Program-made: the position numbers and the translations under genes
The notes under the pieces: model-generated
What the model was told of the DNA's origin: nothing
Database searches by the model: none
Seen by the model: the letters and a program-made list of their open reading frames with translations, nothing else
DNA from: Paragonimus skrjabini miyazakii
Lineage: Eukaryota > Platyhelminthes > Trematoda > Plagiorchiida > Troglotrematidae
Direction: 5' to 3'
DNA: 64,000 nucleotides
Assembly (NCBI GenBank): GCA_014338405.1
Contig: JTDE01000204.1
Coordinates: forward strand, 75,307-139,306
In this document: piece by piece, positions 36,601-50,032 of the stretch
How the letters are laid out: each line of letters starts with the position of its first letter
Position numbering within the stretch: position 1 is the stretch's first letter

Positions 36601-39600
36601 TGAGATTAGTGGAAGCGCAACAATCCGCATTAGAACATTTTGAATGAGAACGCCAAAGTTGGCAAACTTTCTCGTTGAACATTATTAGTAGTGCATTGTC
36701 CTTCAGTTCAAAATTTGAAACACCTGCATGTTTGTCAGTGACCGTTAACGGTAGTTAAATATCACCTCCTGCATGGTATGTTGAACTCGCTACTCCTAAT
36801 TTATTTCCTCAAGATCGTCAAAGCGTGGTGTTTCAATTTCGGCATCTTTGCTTTAATTCGTGCCTATTAGTTCACATATTAACGTAAACCGATCAGCGGA
36901 AAACAACACGCCATCCAAAAAACACCTCCTCATCTTGCTGAAAAAATATTGTGTTCCTCGCCATAATTGTTGTACCAACTGATTTCCGATATTTGAAGTA
37001 CTTGCATTTTTTGTAGTCCCCAGTGTTTAAATGTTTATCAGTCTGATGATGCAACTGTTAACATTACTGCTGTTAGTATTGAAATACTTCTGAGACAATG
37101 GTAAAACTGTACAACAGGTGATCACGTGAACACCGCTTGTAACACCAGGGTAAAATGTGCGGCGATTTTAGCGTGGGCACATCTACTTTTATGAAAAAAG
37201 TTTGAAGGAAAATTATCTGTTTCTCAGTTCAGGGTAACAAGTTTTAAATATGTTTTAATGCTAATTGTCATTTTTCACAACTGACGTTTTTAAGCCTCAG
37301 TGATTAACCTATTTACAATATGCAGGTAAGCATCAGCGGTCACCATTAACTCATACCCATACACTCGGTTCCTCATACACTCTAGAAGTGGAAGTGTTGC
37401 ACCATTACTAAATACTGAGTATTACGGAATTGTAGATTCAAACAAACATATACTTCACACTCCTAGATTTTCTTACTTCTACACTAAGCTTTCATTATAC
37501 TTTATTGTTTGATTTTCAAACAACGGTGTAAAAAGATGAACAAACAATATTCAGATTTATGATTTCTAAATAAATTCACACGTAAACGAGCCTTCAACAT
37601 CGTTAGGTCAAAATACAGTCAGGTAAATGTTTTGGATCGTGAAGTTTTTGTTGATAAACTGCCAAAAAGATGTCAATTCCTGGTTGACGTCCATTCATTG
37701 AATCCCTTGTGAGAAAATCAGTTGAACATTAATTAAAAACAAAGTTAACATCACTAAGCTAGAGAGTTCGCCCGAAATCTCTATCTATAAGTCAATTTAG
37801 TATAAAATGTGTGTGATTATATGGGTTGGTTGTATACGAGATGTCAGCTAGCTTGGCGGGTTGTCAGCGCAACAATCCGAGCGAACATTGGTGATTATAT
37901 TGAAGCATGTAGTTGGCAAAAATCACTAACCAGTATTTAGCATACAGAAACATAATTAACGTAAATGATGCTACGAGATGTTATAAATAAATTTATCCAC
38001 AAAATTCAAAAGTGTGGGAAGAAGGAGGAAGTACTTAGACAACTGTTGTACTATTTAATATCATAACACAGTTTCTTTGAGTACTTCAAAGATAACGTTT
38101 CTGGTTTGCACTTTGATTCACCCCCACCTCAGTTCAATAGTAATTTGAAGTGTAAAAATTTGAGGCCACATCTTGATGTTTAAAATCACACAAAGTTTTG
38201 AAGAATTAGCTTTATTAGGTAACGATTGAGACGCTTGAATATAATCTTATGTTTTACTGATTGTTTGATTAGCTGGTTTTCGAGTAACTTGTCACACTCA
38301 CTGTAGAACCAGAGCTGAATATGTGGTTGGCACTCGGGAATGTACCTTCAATGTGTGACAAAGAAAACCAATTTGGTGAGTTGAGAAGATTGATAACTTT
38401 GTCAGATTTGAAGAAGTTTTGAACCTTAAGATATAAATTGTTCGATACTCTTGCGACATTAAAAACTGCAATTATTTAGCAGGTTTAAGCTGTAAGATGC
38501 CGTCTACGAAATAGCAAAACTACACGATTATGTTGTAATGTAATGGTTTTCAACCTGATACATTCTCACAGCCTCCGAATCTTTGAAAGAGTTATTCACG
38601 GCCATTAATTACTTCCATTAAATATTAAACGTTTAGTAAAACCTGTACATATTTCAACATTCAAAAGTGGTTCTTTATGTAACTCTGAGATCACCCTGGT
38701 AGTTAAAACTAGTTCAATTGGCCATGTTTTGATAGTCCAGATAATTCATTTAGAACTATTCATCACTTTATCGTTTTCTTCTTCACCGTTAATTCGGTTG
38801 TATAGGCACCTGCCATCATTGTTTGTGATACTCTGTGCTGGCCAACATCACAGGATCTGCCTCCACTATCATTATTTCTCGCACTTAAAACATGGTACTC
38901 ATACTCAGAAAATAACATCACCTTTACTGTATGCAATGGAGGTTCTAGTCAATATAAGTTAAACATGGCCTAAAATTGATGTCACTTATTTTATCTCCAT
39001 AAAACGTTAAGAAAACAACGCTGTTCACGAGTTTTGCCCATTAAACGTTTGGATAATCTGAGGATTACTAAAAATAAGGTGGATGGTGAATTGCGCGTGA
39101 TATTGCAGCCATACCAAATGTGATAGTAATAGAATAATGACCAATATGGTTGCACCATGGAAATTTGCTTCGAGTTCAAACCTGAACAGTAGTGAATAAT
39201 TCGCCTTTGGTGAGATCTAACCCGTACGAAACAAGCATATCGTGCATCATTAATATGCATCACTATTGAATACGTTCTCCATTTTAGATTCAGTTTGCTG
39301 CATCCAAACTATTGGTAAAGTTGAGTGTTTCCTAATCTTCGTAAGCAATATGTCTTTATAAAAAAAATATCAGCTTCTACTGGTTTTTCACTCAAGTGAC
39401 ATATGCAGACCGATATACTGGTGAAGTTTTTTATTGTGTCTTGCGTTCCGTTGACGATGTACCAATTCTGCCTATACAAGTGATAGAAACGATGACTTGA
39501 ACATATCCGAAAACAGGTTTTATGATCACAATTGATAATCTGAGCAACCTATTTGGTTAGCTTGTTGATAATCTAACTGAAAAATACTCATTTTGGAATA

Positions 39601-42061
39601 TCACTACATTTAACCCGTTTACATTGTCTTACCAAGAATATTACACCACTAAAGAGTACAGTGAAGTTCGGGGAGAAAGCTGTGTCCATATAGCGGGAAA
39701 CCTACGAACAAATAACACGTCGTTAACGTGGTTTCAGGTTCCAGGCATATATTAGTGATTTCTACACCCCGCTATAACCAATAGTTACTTCACTTAACTG
39801 AATATGACTGTGGGGGTAAATACTGTCAGCGAGTTTAATGGATTAAGCGCCAGATATCAGTTATGTTTCAAGTAAATGGAAACAGCAACGAATAGTATAT
39901 CCATAAAAGCGCCGGTTATCCAGGATTGAAAATATCTAATACTTAATTTGATTACTCATGAAAAATGTTGGAAAACAGCTGTCGGTTCACCCGGCACAAT
40001 CATCCTCCAAGGGCTTTCAGAGAAGCTGTGAATATTGTTGGGCTACTTTTGATAGGTATTCTCATTTTCCACGCTCCAGGATTGCAGTTAACGTGCATGG
40101 AACCACTCCTCGTTGTTGAGGGGCTGGTATATCTTATAAGAGTGACTACACATCACAAAACATGTTCATCAAATAGAGCTGAGAACGCTGAGTTGCGGAC
40201 CAAATCGGTAGAGTCCTATACAATACACGTTCCATCTCTGTAGTGCGCATACGTTTTAAGGAACAACAAGCAAATAAATCAACATCCTCATGTCAGCGTC
40301 CGATAGATGGTGAACGTAAGGTGCGCTTCATATTCGACTCGCAATTTAGTGAGTGTGAAGGGTTGCATTTTGCAGATTTTCACGACCATTCTGTCTGCCA
40401 TTATTCTTCCGCAGAGCGTGAACACTAGACAGCGCATCAATGAGATATAACTTGTAGCACACAACCTGCGTCGGTCGAGGCACAGACCAGTAAACCGGGT
40501 AGCCCAGTCAAAATTGTTCGCATCCACTACCAGCCGCCGTAGAAAGCCGTAAGCAGTACATTCAATGATGTGATCAAGAGTTATATAGCCAACTAAATTT
40601 TTTCCATACGGTTGGTAGGGGATTCGTTGTCATCTCGGTTGGAAATGCAGACCGACGAAGCACTACATAGTCAACCAACCAGATAAACGAACTACTAATC
40701 CTTATCTAGTATAAGTTACTACATTGCTAAGAAAGATGGATTGGTCAGTGTCACGTAAATCACTACATGGAGTGAGTACATCATATAACCAATTTCGGGG
40801 CAGACCTACATCACGTGCTACGGAATTTACCATAGCTTACTTTATGCTTTCGACCAAAATAAACGGGGTTATTCTGCGCGAGAATATTAATTGCAACAGG
40901 GCGTAACACTAAGTCCACTGATTTTTGTCGTGTTTTCTGTTCATCATGCCTATGGAGTTGTGTCCCAGTTTTGTTAAGAACCCTTGCTTAGCGTGGATTG
41001 AACTATATGTGGATCTCTCAGTGTCTGACAGTTTATAAACAGTAAACATAAATCCGGCTCTTGTTAATGTTGCGATAAATGCCCGTGGGCGCAAATCTGT
41101 TTCATCTCATGTATGGACAACGTGAAACCTATTGCACAGTGTGTATAACAACAAACCCGAACACATTGTTTGTGCACAATACGGAAACCATTAACGGAAA
41201 CGTGGTGACATTGTTTTTCCGTTTAATGGCCCAATAGGGATGTCCACATACTTAGGGGGAAAACGAAAACGCAAATAACTAATAAACTGTCATTTATTTA
41301 CAAATCTAAATTCACGAAGGACCGAGTTTCATAGCGTTGTTTGATCTTCGTTGCTACTGATTTGCTGAGATTCTCGTCTACATCAAGATGTAAATCGAAG
41401 TCCTTATCTGCTTGACTTTAGGAACGGTTGTCGAGTTTCATTATCAGCTTGTTATTGCTCAATGATGGATGCATCACTGATCGTGTTGTTATGCGATACT
41501 CAGTACATAGTTGACGCCCAACTTGAGACTGAATTTGCACTGTTTAAAACGGATACAAAAATGTATCAGTGAGATATGTACAATCACCTATCTTGAGTCA
41601 TGTTTTCAAATGCCAAACTGTCCGGGTGGAACAATTCATAAAGTCTGTATATAAATACAGTTTCAATATTGTTGCCACTTGTGTTCAACCATGTTTGTAA
41701 GGTTGGCTAATAGTTAAGTTCTCGCTCTTGTACCTGAGAAGCAAACGAATTGGCCTCTATACCGACAACTTCACTGAAAACCAGATAGAATTTTTTATTT
41801 GCATATTTCCATGGAATCTACGGTAGTTGTTATCCTAAGTTGATCGTTCTGGTGGAATATGAATGGGACAACCGGTTCACTTCATTTATAGCCTGTGTAA
41901 TCAAGGCGTCTAAATGAACCTGGGTTTACGATGCACTTTCACATTACTGAGCATGCTCTTCATAAACAATATACTGTGGTTTGTAATATTAATGAGTTTA
42001 CCGTTGGCGTTACTTCACATGCTGCACCAGACGTGGAGTCCAACACAATTGATGAGTTATC
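27699..42061. other. long stretch with no gene recognised
   Basis: AT-rich DNA, stops in all frames. I looked for splice-flanked segments, nuclease and reverse transcriptase motifs and tRNA boxes. I saw only isolated good donors (for example GTGAGT on the reverse strand at 32454, after a 68-base open segment 32455-32522 preceded by TTGCAG) that occur about as often as chance allows. The 40243-40530 area is somewhat GC-richer and open on both strands but matches nothing I know. Confidence 0.5.
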
Positions 42062-42650
42062 GTGGAGATGTTTGCTAAGGTCCAGGTGTTAAGTATGCTG
42101 ATGACATTGAAATTTACATTCAGCCGGCAGTGGTTATCCAAACACAAGTTATCCAGCGTTGTTTTATACTCTCCCTTGTTGGAATGCCGTTGGCTTAGTG
42201 GGGCCCGCTTACAACCAACAAAATTAACCTTCGCTATCTCATTAATTAAGGGAAGCGCATGAAAAATCAACTAATCTGTACATGTCTTATAGTGTACAAA
42301 TCGAATTACCAGTTGGCGATACGATCCACAAAAGAAGAAGGGTCACAATTGCTTCGCAAAACGGAATGATATAAACAAGTGTGCGCTTGAGAGATACAGT
42401 GCTTCGCAGCCTATGTGTATTGGCCGGTATTGTTGACCCCAAACAATGGCAGCTGCGGTAGTGCGTTGTCCACAACCCGAGTGGGCCAAACCAATGGTAG
42501 TCCACTTTAACCAAATTATATTGACAACAAATACTCAGCGACGCTTCTTGTTCAAGGAGATCGTTCTGGCAATCCATACGGTTGAAGGCATCGGGTTGAA
42601 GTTCAAAGAACGCTTTGTTCAAGTTCCTTTCACGTTGTACCTGTTGATGT
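42062..42650 (+). pseudogene. LINE reverse transcriptase remnant with YADD motif
   Basis: TATGCTGATGAC at 42094-42105 encodes YADD, followed by IEIYI, the classic catalytic strand of LINE reverse transcriptases (YADD-x-x-IW or IY). About 30 codons later, with one stop (42196), comes a W-G-P-L-T-T-N-K-I-N block, matching the W-x-x-PLN-x-x-K motif that follows at this distance. A stop lies 16 bases before the YADD codons, so the frame is broken. Further on, 42446-42652 is open for 68 codons with weak resemblance to the thumb region; I am less sure of that part. The motif pair at the right spacing makes the RT call fair; the clade is not determined. Confidence 0.6.
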
Positions 42651-43399
42651 AGATGGATTAGCTATAACCCAAATCTACCGTAAGCTTTCAGCTAATATTG
42701 CAGAAACCGCTAAGCCAGGCCAGAACGGAGATTCATGGAACAGTTGCTAGAATCTAGGTGTGCAATTGTTCCTCTGTTTGCATGCAGCGTTTCCGACTAT
42801 TGGCCAGTTCGAATTACACTTTGTCAACATGTCATATGCATGATGGTTTTGAAGATAAAAACAAAGTAACCTTTGATGTATACATAGACGTCATTTCAAG
42901 TCACTTCGTATTGACTGAAGAAAACTAGCCGGATATAAGACAATTTTATGGTTATGATTTGAAGTGGTGTCCGTTATTGGGGGACAGAAAGTGGGCATCG
43001 TGGAAACTACGGCAGCTAACGTATGTGTATTCTGGTGTGTGGTCTTGAGGTCTGGTTGAAGAAATGAACCAAATTTTGTTGATCAACATGGTAGTACCAC
43101 ATCTAAAATCACCAATTTATCGTATACTCCGACGTTACTGGAATTTTTTGCTGCAATACGTGATAAAATATGTTAACTTTGAACAAACGACAATGATTAT
43201 AAACGCTTGCTGTGTTTTGTAGTGTTAGAGTGGGTAGCATAATTTCCACCCACAATGTGGATGCCTTTTCTAGCGGCGTTTCTGACACAGAATTCATAAA
43301 CGAGCCCAATGATATGATTTTATTGTGCATCCGGCATTGTTTCCGTGCATCCCAACGAATACATGTTACAGTTAACGGTGTATGCATAGTAAAACCAGA

Positions 43400-43446
43400 T
43401 ATACAAACCAAAATGCAAACCACACAAACCATACAAACCACACATA
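43400..43446. repeat. imperfect tandem repeat, unit about 9 bases (acacaaacc)
   Basis: Successive units atacaaacc, aaaatgcaaacc, acacaaacc, atacaaacc and acacatag follow one another. The repeat explains the odd QTTQTIQTTH-like translation there. Confidence 0.8.
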
Positions 43447-45489
43447 GACGTGTTTGCATCAAATCACTCCGAGTCAACCAGCATTACGACCAGACGTATC
43501 AACATTGCAGTTAGATATCCATGAATGAGAGTGGAGTTTTCAGAACCCGGGTCCATGCACAGTGCAAAGTTCCTATTGGCGCAAACCACCCAGGAGGTCT
43601 CTGTGTTGTTCACGAATTACTGGGCAATCGTGCAATTTAGCTGTCGGATTTGTCTTGAATTCACTAGTGGTGGTCATTTGCATTGGTATATCGGGGAAAC
43701 AAATGAGTCGCAAACTACCTGCGCACATTCAGAAGTGACTTCGACGTTTCACAAGTTTACGATTCAGGTCCCTGTATAATTCTCAATATTACAATTTACC
43801 TTTCTTGTAGATACGTAAAAAGTGCGGATCAACTTAGAGATGGAATTACGTTTCCGGAATTATGTACGTTGAGGCTACAGTTATTTAGAACGGCGTGCCT
43901 TAGATTTGAATTACTAATTTGATAAACCCTCTTGGATTGTCACTTAACCGGGACAAACGGTGTGTAGTATTACAATGGTTAACTCTACAGTTCGCTTCAG
44001 GTACAAACCCCAGTGTATGTAGCAGTTGCCAACAGATGTTCCACAAATTTCAGTTTTGCCGTTGAGACCGTTAAGGTCATGTCATTTTAACTTTTGTTTC
44101 ACATCCACAAAAGTTGTGGTGTGGACTACCATCAGACGGGCCACCCCATTGTGCACCTCAGTTTCCCGGCAAAAGCCTTGCTGTTCCTACACATGTCTAG
44201 CATTCGTACATACTCTTCAATACTGATGACTTGTTTTTGCCATCCGCTGCGTGCTGTCGATGAGAAGTATTACGGTGTTAGTGAATGAGCGTGATATACA
44301 GGCCTACCGTTAAAACTAATGCATTAGTCAGAAACTTAGACTCCAGTTTTATTCTTAGCAAAGTAGCTTAGATTTAGACTTCTAAAGGATAAGTGTTCAA
44401 CGTTATCATGAGGAACGCATGTTGACCACCGAGACAACGTCTCAAAATTATGAACGACAATATTACCATATATAACCGCTCAACTACACACGTTAGAGAT
44501 TACTGCCCACAATGCATGACCGACTTTTGGAGAAACCTTAAGTCTTTGTAGCTTTTGAAAAAAGAAAACCTGTGACGTTACCAAAATGCCAGCACTATTA
44601 TAAAATGTGAATGCTATTCGGTTTAATATCATCAAACCACTACTAATTGAGAATCCTAATTCACTTAGCGACCTGTGGACGAAGGCGGTTTTTAGAATAA
44701 AACAAACGTTTGTTGATGTTAATATACTTTCAAAATGATATGTTTTATTAGTCGTTGGGCATAACTGATAATTGCCAGTTCATCTGAAGATAACTGGAAG
44801 TGGAAAGTAAATAATGGCGGTTGTCCGGAAGGAACCGACTGGAAAACTTTGATAGGACCTAACTGTGATGTTCCACTGGGAAGTGCAGTTTGCGGTACAC
44901 CACGCAAGTCGCACTGGTAACTTTAGCTTAAGGCAAATTTGTCGATGAACCAGTGAAGCGTTGCCTACGACAAATTGATAATTCCAACCTAACGATAATT
45001 ATGTTGTTCTTTGACTGACATCACATTATTTTATCCTACGACTACACAGAAAGTAACCACAATCGAATGTTTTCTTTTGAGTGTTCTTTCTGCACCATAG
45101 AGGGCATTTTTTAATTTATTGGAGATTTTATTCGTCTTTACGCACAATTCGAATCGCTCAGCTAAAAAAGCTTGTGTAATTTACCCACCAAAAAGCGACT
45201 TCATATGAAACTGCAAACAGTTCACTCGCCACTCTCACCGACTGATGGTTGGACCACGGTCTGTTGGAAAAGCTTCTCTTTGTGGGTGGATAAGTGAGTG
45301 TCATACAGGTTAACACATGATTGCTAATTCACCGTTACATAGATTTGAAAATGTTTGCCGACTATCAGCTATAAAGAATGGAACCTGTGTTGTCTACATC
45401 TGACAATCTGATGGTCACTGTTCTGCTGTTATTAGTAGAAGCATTTGGAATACTTTTGTGTGATCGGATACATTCTAACAAAAACTTAC

Positions 45490-45561
45490 CTCTTTTTAAG
45501 TTCGATGAGTTGTTTCTCACTAGTGGGAAACATTCACCATCTACAGCGCACAACGTGTATT
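45490..45561 (-). CDS. candidate 72-base internal exon (splice signals only)
   Basis: On the reverse strand, TACTCCTTTGTCCTTAG is a good acceptor, and AAAAAGAG followed by GTAAGTTTTT is an ideal donor. The 72 bases between them are open in one frame (23 full codons, with two bases at the start and one at the end), encoding CAVDGECFPLVRNNSSNLKR. Small exons are usual in flatworm genes. No adjoining exon was found and the protein is not recognised, so chance remains likely. Confidence 0.22.
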
Positions 45562-48500
45562 CTAAGGACAAAGGAGTACCATCAAGTATGGTGACATACC
45601 AGCATATGTGTTTTCACGTCTGACAATTCGCATGTTCCGTTGAACAGAATTTTTCGTTTCTAATTTGGTGAAATACTACAGTTCATTATACATCCCTCTA
45701 CGGATCGTTCTGGCGTAAATGGTGAGAGCATCAACTGATTAACTAGAAAGTTTGGGGTTTCAACTTGATTCAGACAGTAACCGCTCGAAAGATCTAGACA
45801 TGCACGAAACCAGTTCTGGATTGTCTGATCAGTGACGTACATCACAAAATATTATTCATTTATAATTTCGTGTCTTTTCATTGTAGTCAGTTCCAGCTTA
45901 CAACCAGAAGTGTACCGTGTTCATGCACACTCAATGAAGTGCACACTACTTAAATTGATCAAGTTTTCGCTGCTATTGAAGATAACAACTGTTCATGTAA
46001 CGAGAGCGGTATAATTAACTGATGTTAACTCATCCCATCCCTAAACTGCAGGATGTCCACCACAAAGGGATCGTATAAATTGCGTAGAACTACGACACGC
46101 CTGGTTCAATCATTATCAGAAAGCTGAATTAGGCCGTCTGCTAAAGAAACCAGAAAATCGTAGTGCCACCGATATATATCTATATCCGCATTGCTTCCAA
46201 ATACTTAGTAAATTCTGATTAACATTTGAACCCCAGACTGGGATGGCTGAAGCTGGTTACTTGGATACATTTCATGAAGTAGTTCTACTCGCTGTTATTT
46301 TAAACCAGTGCATTTCTGAGGTCGATTTATTCAATTAAATGTACGTAATTAGGCATACTACTTGTACGTGCGTACCAGCTGATCAGATCATCGCAGAAGA
46401 CTGTGTATTTCCAACACATCTGAAATATGTAACAGCTGACATTCAACATAACTTAACCTTCACGTAAGTCTTACCACAAAAACCATGATTCCTTAGTCAA
46501 AGACAATCCCAGGGACATCGAATGCTCAGCAACACAGTAGCTTCACTCGTAATCAGTTCTCATTGTTTGAAGGAGTAGGTTCATTAGATAATGCAGAATA
46601 TAGAATCACTTTTGTAGCGCCAATAATCATTGATACGGGAGCAAATTATTTATCAAGCTATGTGATGAGGAACTGCGTATTCGGGTGAAATAATCGGCGA
46701 AATAGTTCCCGCAACCCGAAATTCCTTTGGACGTCTCGCATTAGTTCTCGGTCACTTTATGCATGGTGCGTGCTGAATTGCATCTGTCAAGTAATCCACA
46801 CTTTCACTTTGATAGCTCAAATTCTGGATTGAAAATATACTTACTTCTATGTTGGTCTTGTTACTTGATACTGACCATGCGTTCCCATTAAAGAAGTTTG
46901 ATTGAGTATTTTACCGGTCAGAGTCAGCCATGTTTGTCGAGATCATAAATGCAAGCGGATACAACAATGCTGAGGTCAGGCGGTTACCCATGAATAGCCC
47001 GTGTGTATCACGTTGCCTCGGGCAAAAGTAAATCCCAAATAGGTCAACAGTTATAGCGCCAATACTCATACGGTCTATATTACTGTGAACAAAACGGAAA
47101 GACTTGAGGTTGTTTACGCCCGTTTGTTAGGCGTCAGTCAGAAAATAACACAAATCCAAAACATTGTTTCTCCTCACCTTTCTTGTCAACAACGAAACTG
47201 ACGGTTCCACTGACCATCATATATTCGTTGATTAGTGAAAATCGTGCGTTCTGAGTGCATAACACCACATTAACCACAAAACCGGTTATTTACGTGTGTA
47301 TGGAGTAAACGTATGTGAGCCTTTGCAGTTCTCTCCACTTAGACGACTAAGCGATACTTGTAGACTATGGATACAATATGTCACTCAATCCGAGCATTTC
47401 CGAGGCTGACATCCGTACGTGATCATGTTGGTTCACCATACTTTCATCGGTTAAACATTGAGATAGCTAACTTTGCAGAAGGAAATTAAATTCATGTTCG
47501 TAAATATGCCGTTGCATGCCTCTTAGCTCTTATCTCAAACGAAAATAGATGATTCTGCACCTGAAAAGTATCATCGTCCACTGATAATCAAAGGACTTGA
47601 GGAGTAGTTTTTATCTGTTAGCGGGGTTGGGCCTCATTGGCACTGCTGTGCATGTTTACGTTTGTACTGATTGATCAACCACTTAAGGAAAGTCAACTAT
47701 ATATTCTGCAATTGCTCATAGTTTCTTGCGTCATGGTGCTGATCGGTGAGACAGTCAGCTGCCACAAGCCTTTCATTCATCCTGTCATCATTATATTCGG
47801 CTCATCACAGGTCGGTTGGGCCCAGATTGCTGTATGTACTGTCCACCGAAGCATCCACTGTACTTACGTTCTCGCTTATCTGCATGAATAACAAAAATAT
47901 GCCCAACAGTCAGTTGAATACGCTGTGGATAACAGATGGGGAACTGCAGTAAAAATGCGTGAAATATGTAAAATACGCGTTTAGTACTATTAGACAGGCA
48001 TAATTTAGTCTATACCTTACATAGGTTCATGTTATTTATCAAAAGCCTTTAACGCGCAAAGACAAACTTGTCATTGTGGTTGAGATATCAGCAGGCTCCG
48101 ACCTGATCCACAGCGGCCAACAAATTGTCCCAAGCTGGTGAGTTTCGATCAGTGTCTACGAAATCAAAACGGCTGGCTCCGCAAATTCAACTTCATACAG
48201 TAAACGTGGAAATCAATCGTTTCAGCGGATGATTGGGTGGTTATACGACAGCTACCCGCCAATACTTTAAGCATAACAATCTGCTTCACACTTCTGATAA
48301 GCAGTATGAATGACCAGAACATAAAGGGCAATATGAAGTTGTATTGTGTTGCACTGTTTGACGTTATCACTCTCGTTGTTGTAAACTTGTAATGGCTGAT
48401 GCTAAGCTCTATCTCTCAGAGTTAGTCCGATAAGTTTATGTCCCGGCGGAGTTTGATATGCACTTTTATATTTTAGTAGTAATGTGTTGTCAAACAGACA

Positions 48501-49126
48501 CTCAGTAGACTACCAGTGTTCAGGGTTGACTAAGAGCCGCGAAGCGTTTGACAACTCCCACCGATTCGGATCAATGTCTGGGCATTGACGAATTCTTGGT
48601 TAACATTGCAGACTAACGTTGCTGCTGCTTTCCCCTGGTATTTTTAACCAGCCGTTTTCGGAAAGAGGCAACACAGTTGAGTTCCACTCCCGTTCGGAAC
48701 CCTCAGAATTGTATTTTCTTACCACGACCGGAATCTGCGTTGAAGCCACGCTTTCCTAGGGTAACCGTCTAAAAAGCTGTATCACTGAGTACACAGTAAG
48801 CAAAACTGATTAGACAGATTTCAACATTTAAATATATTTGCATGTAAGTGATGATCAGTTTGTCCAAACATCATTATTAATTTCCATCCGTCATATGAAT
48901 TTGATAGTACAATGCTATCTCCTAGTTAGGGAACACATTGTGGATTTTAGTTACCTTATGTCAAGCTCAAACCAAGTATGCAATGCAGTCTCCAGTAAAA
49001 TGCAGAAAATTTGAGTGTACTCAAGCGTAGTTTCAGTCAAAAGACGCCTGAAGGTTTGCTCCGTCTACTGAGAGGGAGAAAGTCTTTCTGAACTAAAATG
49101 GGAACTCCATCATGCAATATACTTAC

Positions 49127-49201
49127 CCGAAGTCTGCTTTACCTCAATCCATTGAAAACTGGCAATGGTTGACCATGGGCTTTGTACCCTCAGTCTAAAC
49201 T
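49127..49201 (-). CDS. candidate 75-base internal exon (splice signals only)
   Basis: On the reverse strand TTGGTTGCCTTCAG precedes a 75-base open segment encoding RLRVQSPWSTIASFQWIEVK, followed by a donor, G then GTAAGTATA. It lies just outside the PLE at 49287. Its phase (two bases in, one base out) is compatible with the candidate at 45490-45561, but the distance and lack of other exons make linkage speculative. Confidence 0.22.
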
Positions 49202-49286
49202 CTGAAGGCAACCAATGACGTTGAATTTGAACCTGCCACGTCCACACAGTAGTCCTCGATGTGGAAGAGTGTATACATTTCATTTT

Positions 49287-49359
49287 AGAAAACAACAGTG
49301 TAGCGAACAAGCTCGTTTTCGGTTATTCATCATCGGGCTAATTACATAACAATTTATAT
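49287..49359 (-). repeat. 73-bp inverted repeat, left arm
   Basis: Pairs with 50033-50105 over 73 bases with two mismatches (at 49335 and about 49349). It is in the same orientation as the coding frame, so it is taken as the genuine 3' terminal repeat of the element. Confidence 0.92.
49301..49340 (-). ncRNA. hammerhead ribozyme in the 3' arm of the PLE (one core change)
   Basis: Same fold as the right arm, but the core reads CCGATGA instead of CTGATGA (U4 to C). U4 lies in the catalytic pocket, so activity is doubtful. Stem I (TAGC with GCTA), GAAA and stem III (AAC with GTT) are intact; stem II is weak. Confidence 0.72.
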
Positions 49360-49469
49360 GAAACAGAGTTGTCAAGGCGAAACGGACAAAAACAAGTAGC
49401 TAGTTTGGGTGAGGTCAGACACGTCGTCGGCATACACGGAAACAACGTTTTGGTACGATTACGTCACCA

Positions 49470-50030
49470 TTATGACGCCACTGGAACCATGACAGTTTGA
49501 TCGGTCATGGTGTGGGTGGTTGGCCATGGCAACGTCAACGCCTGAACAAAGCGCCTTTGTGCGCACAAAGGTGGATTTCTTAATCGAATTCCAATCGCTT
49601 CGGCTGTGGCTAAAATTCGGCATCTTACAGCTTTTGAGTGACTGGTGTTGACTCGGTAAATCGGACGGAAACAGGAGTCCGGGTTGACAGTATGATGTGT
49701 ATCAACGAGATGTGAAACAATCGCGCTCGTAATTGTCTTGGTGATTCCGCTACTGATCCAGGCTGGATGGTGCTCACGGATACGTTCAGATAAACGCCTG
49801 GTCGTGCGACCCACGTAGCTAGTTCCACAGGAACAAGTAAATGAGTGTACACAAAAAGAAGCCGCAGAAACGAGCATTTTATCCTTTAGCTGTAAACACA
49901 AAACTGGAGTCGAGTTGAAACAGCCGCGTAATTTTGCAGCGTAAAATGTTCTATTGATGACAGTCTCAAGTCTCCTAGTGATTGCCTCGGCAAGCGTATC
50001 CCCTTGGAATGGTAATGAGATGAATACTGC
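49470..50030 (-). CDS. Penelope-like element protein, C-terminal GIY-YIG-type nuclease part (5'-truncated)
   Basis: An open frame of 186 codons plus stop, starting directly after a TAA at 50033-50031; it has no start codon of its own, so it is the tail of a longer protein. Landmarks by residue: LPFQGD (6-11), ITRRLETVINRTFYAAKLR (17-35), SFTCSCGTSYVGRTTRRL (63-80) with the C-x-C pair at 66 and 68, R-x-x-EHH (about 84-89), SHLVDTHH (106-113), and the family's end block ATAEAIGIRL...PPLCAQRR...LTLPW. In intact PLEs this domain nicks target DNA for target-primed reverse transcription. Here the nuclease motifs look complete, but without the reverse transcriptase the copy cannot move by itself. 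A shorter reading from TTG at 49901 would lose the first 43 residues. Confidence 0.88.
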   Translation of the reverse strand, partial: AVFISLPFQGDTLAEAITRRLETVINRTFYAAKLRGCFNSTPVLCLQLKDKMLVSAASFCVHSFTCSCGTSYVGRTTRRLSERIREHHPAWISSGITKTITSAIVSHLVDTHHTVNPDSCFRPIYRVNTSHSKAVRCRILATAEAIGIRLRNPPLCAQRRFVQALTLPWPTTHTMTDQTVMVPVAS

Positions 50031-50032
50031 TT

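Larger units (their letters stand above)
42651..49126. other. no gene recognised; imperfect CACAAACC repeat and one weak exon candidate
   Basis: AT-rich DNA with overlapping chance frames. A short imperfect tandem repeat lies at 43400-43446. At 44800-44875 there is faint similarity to the SINE body, discussed under rejected items. Confidence 0.5.

Noticed and set aside
43965..44011. tRNA-like boxes (tagtattacaatgg and ggtacaaacccc)
   Set aside because: Spacing of 35 bases is too short for a tRNA and both boxes are imperfect.
44800..44875. Possible fourth SINE copy (ggaagg..ccgactggaaa, then ctgtgatgttc)
   Set aside because: Only two short blocks agree with the SINE body, with poor alignment between them and no head or hammerhead.
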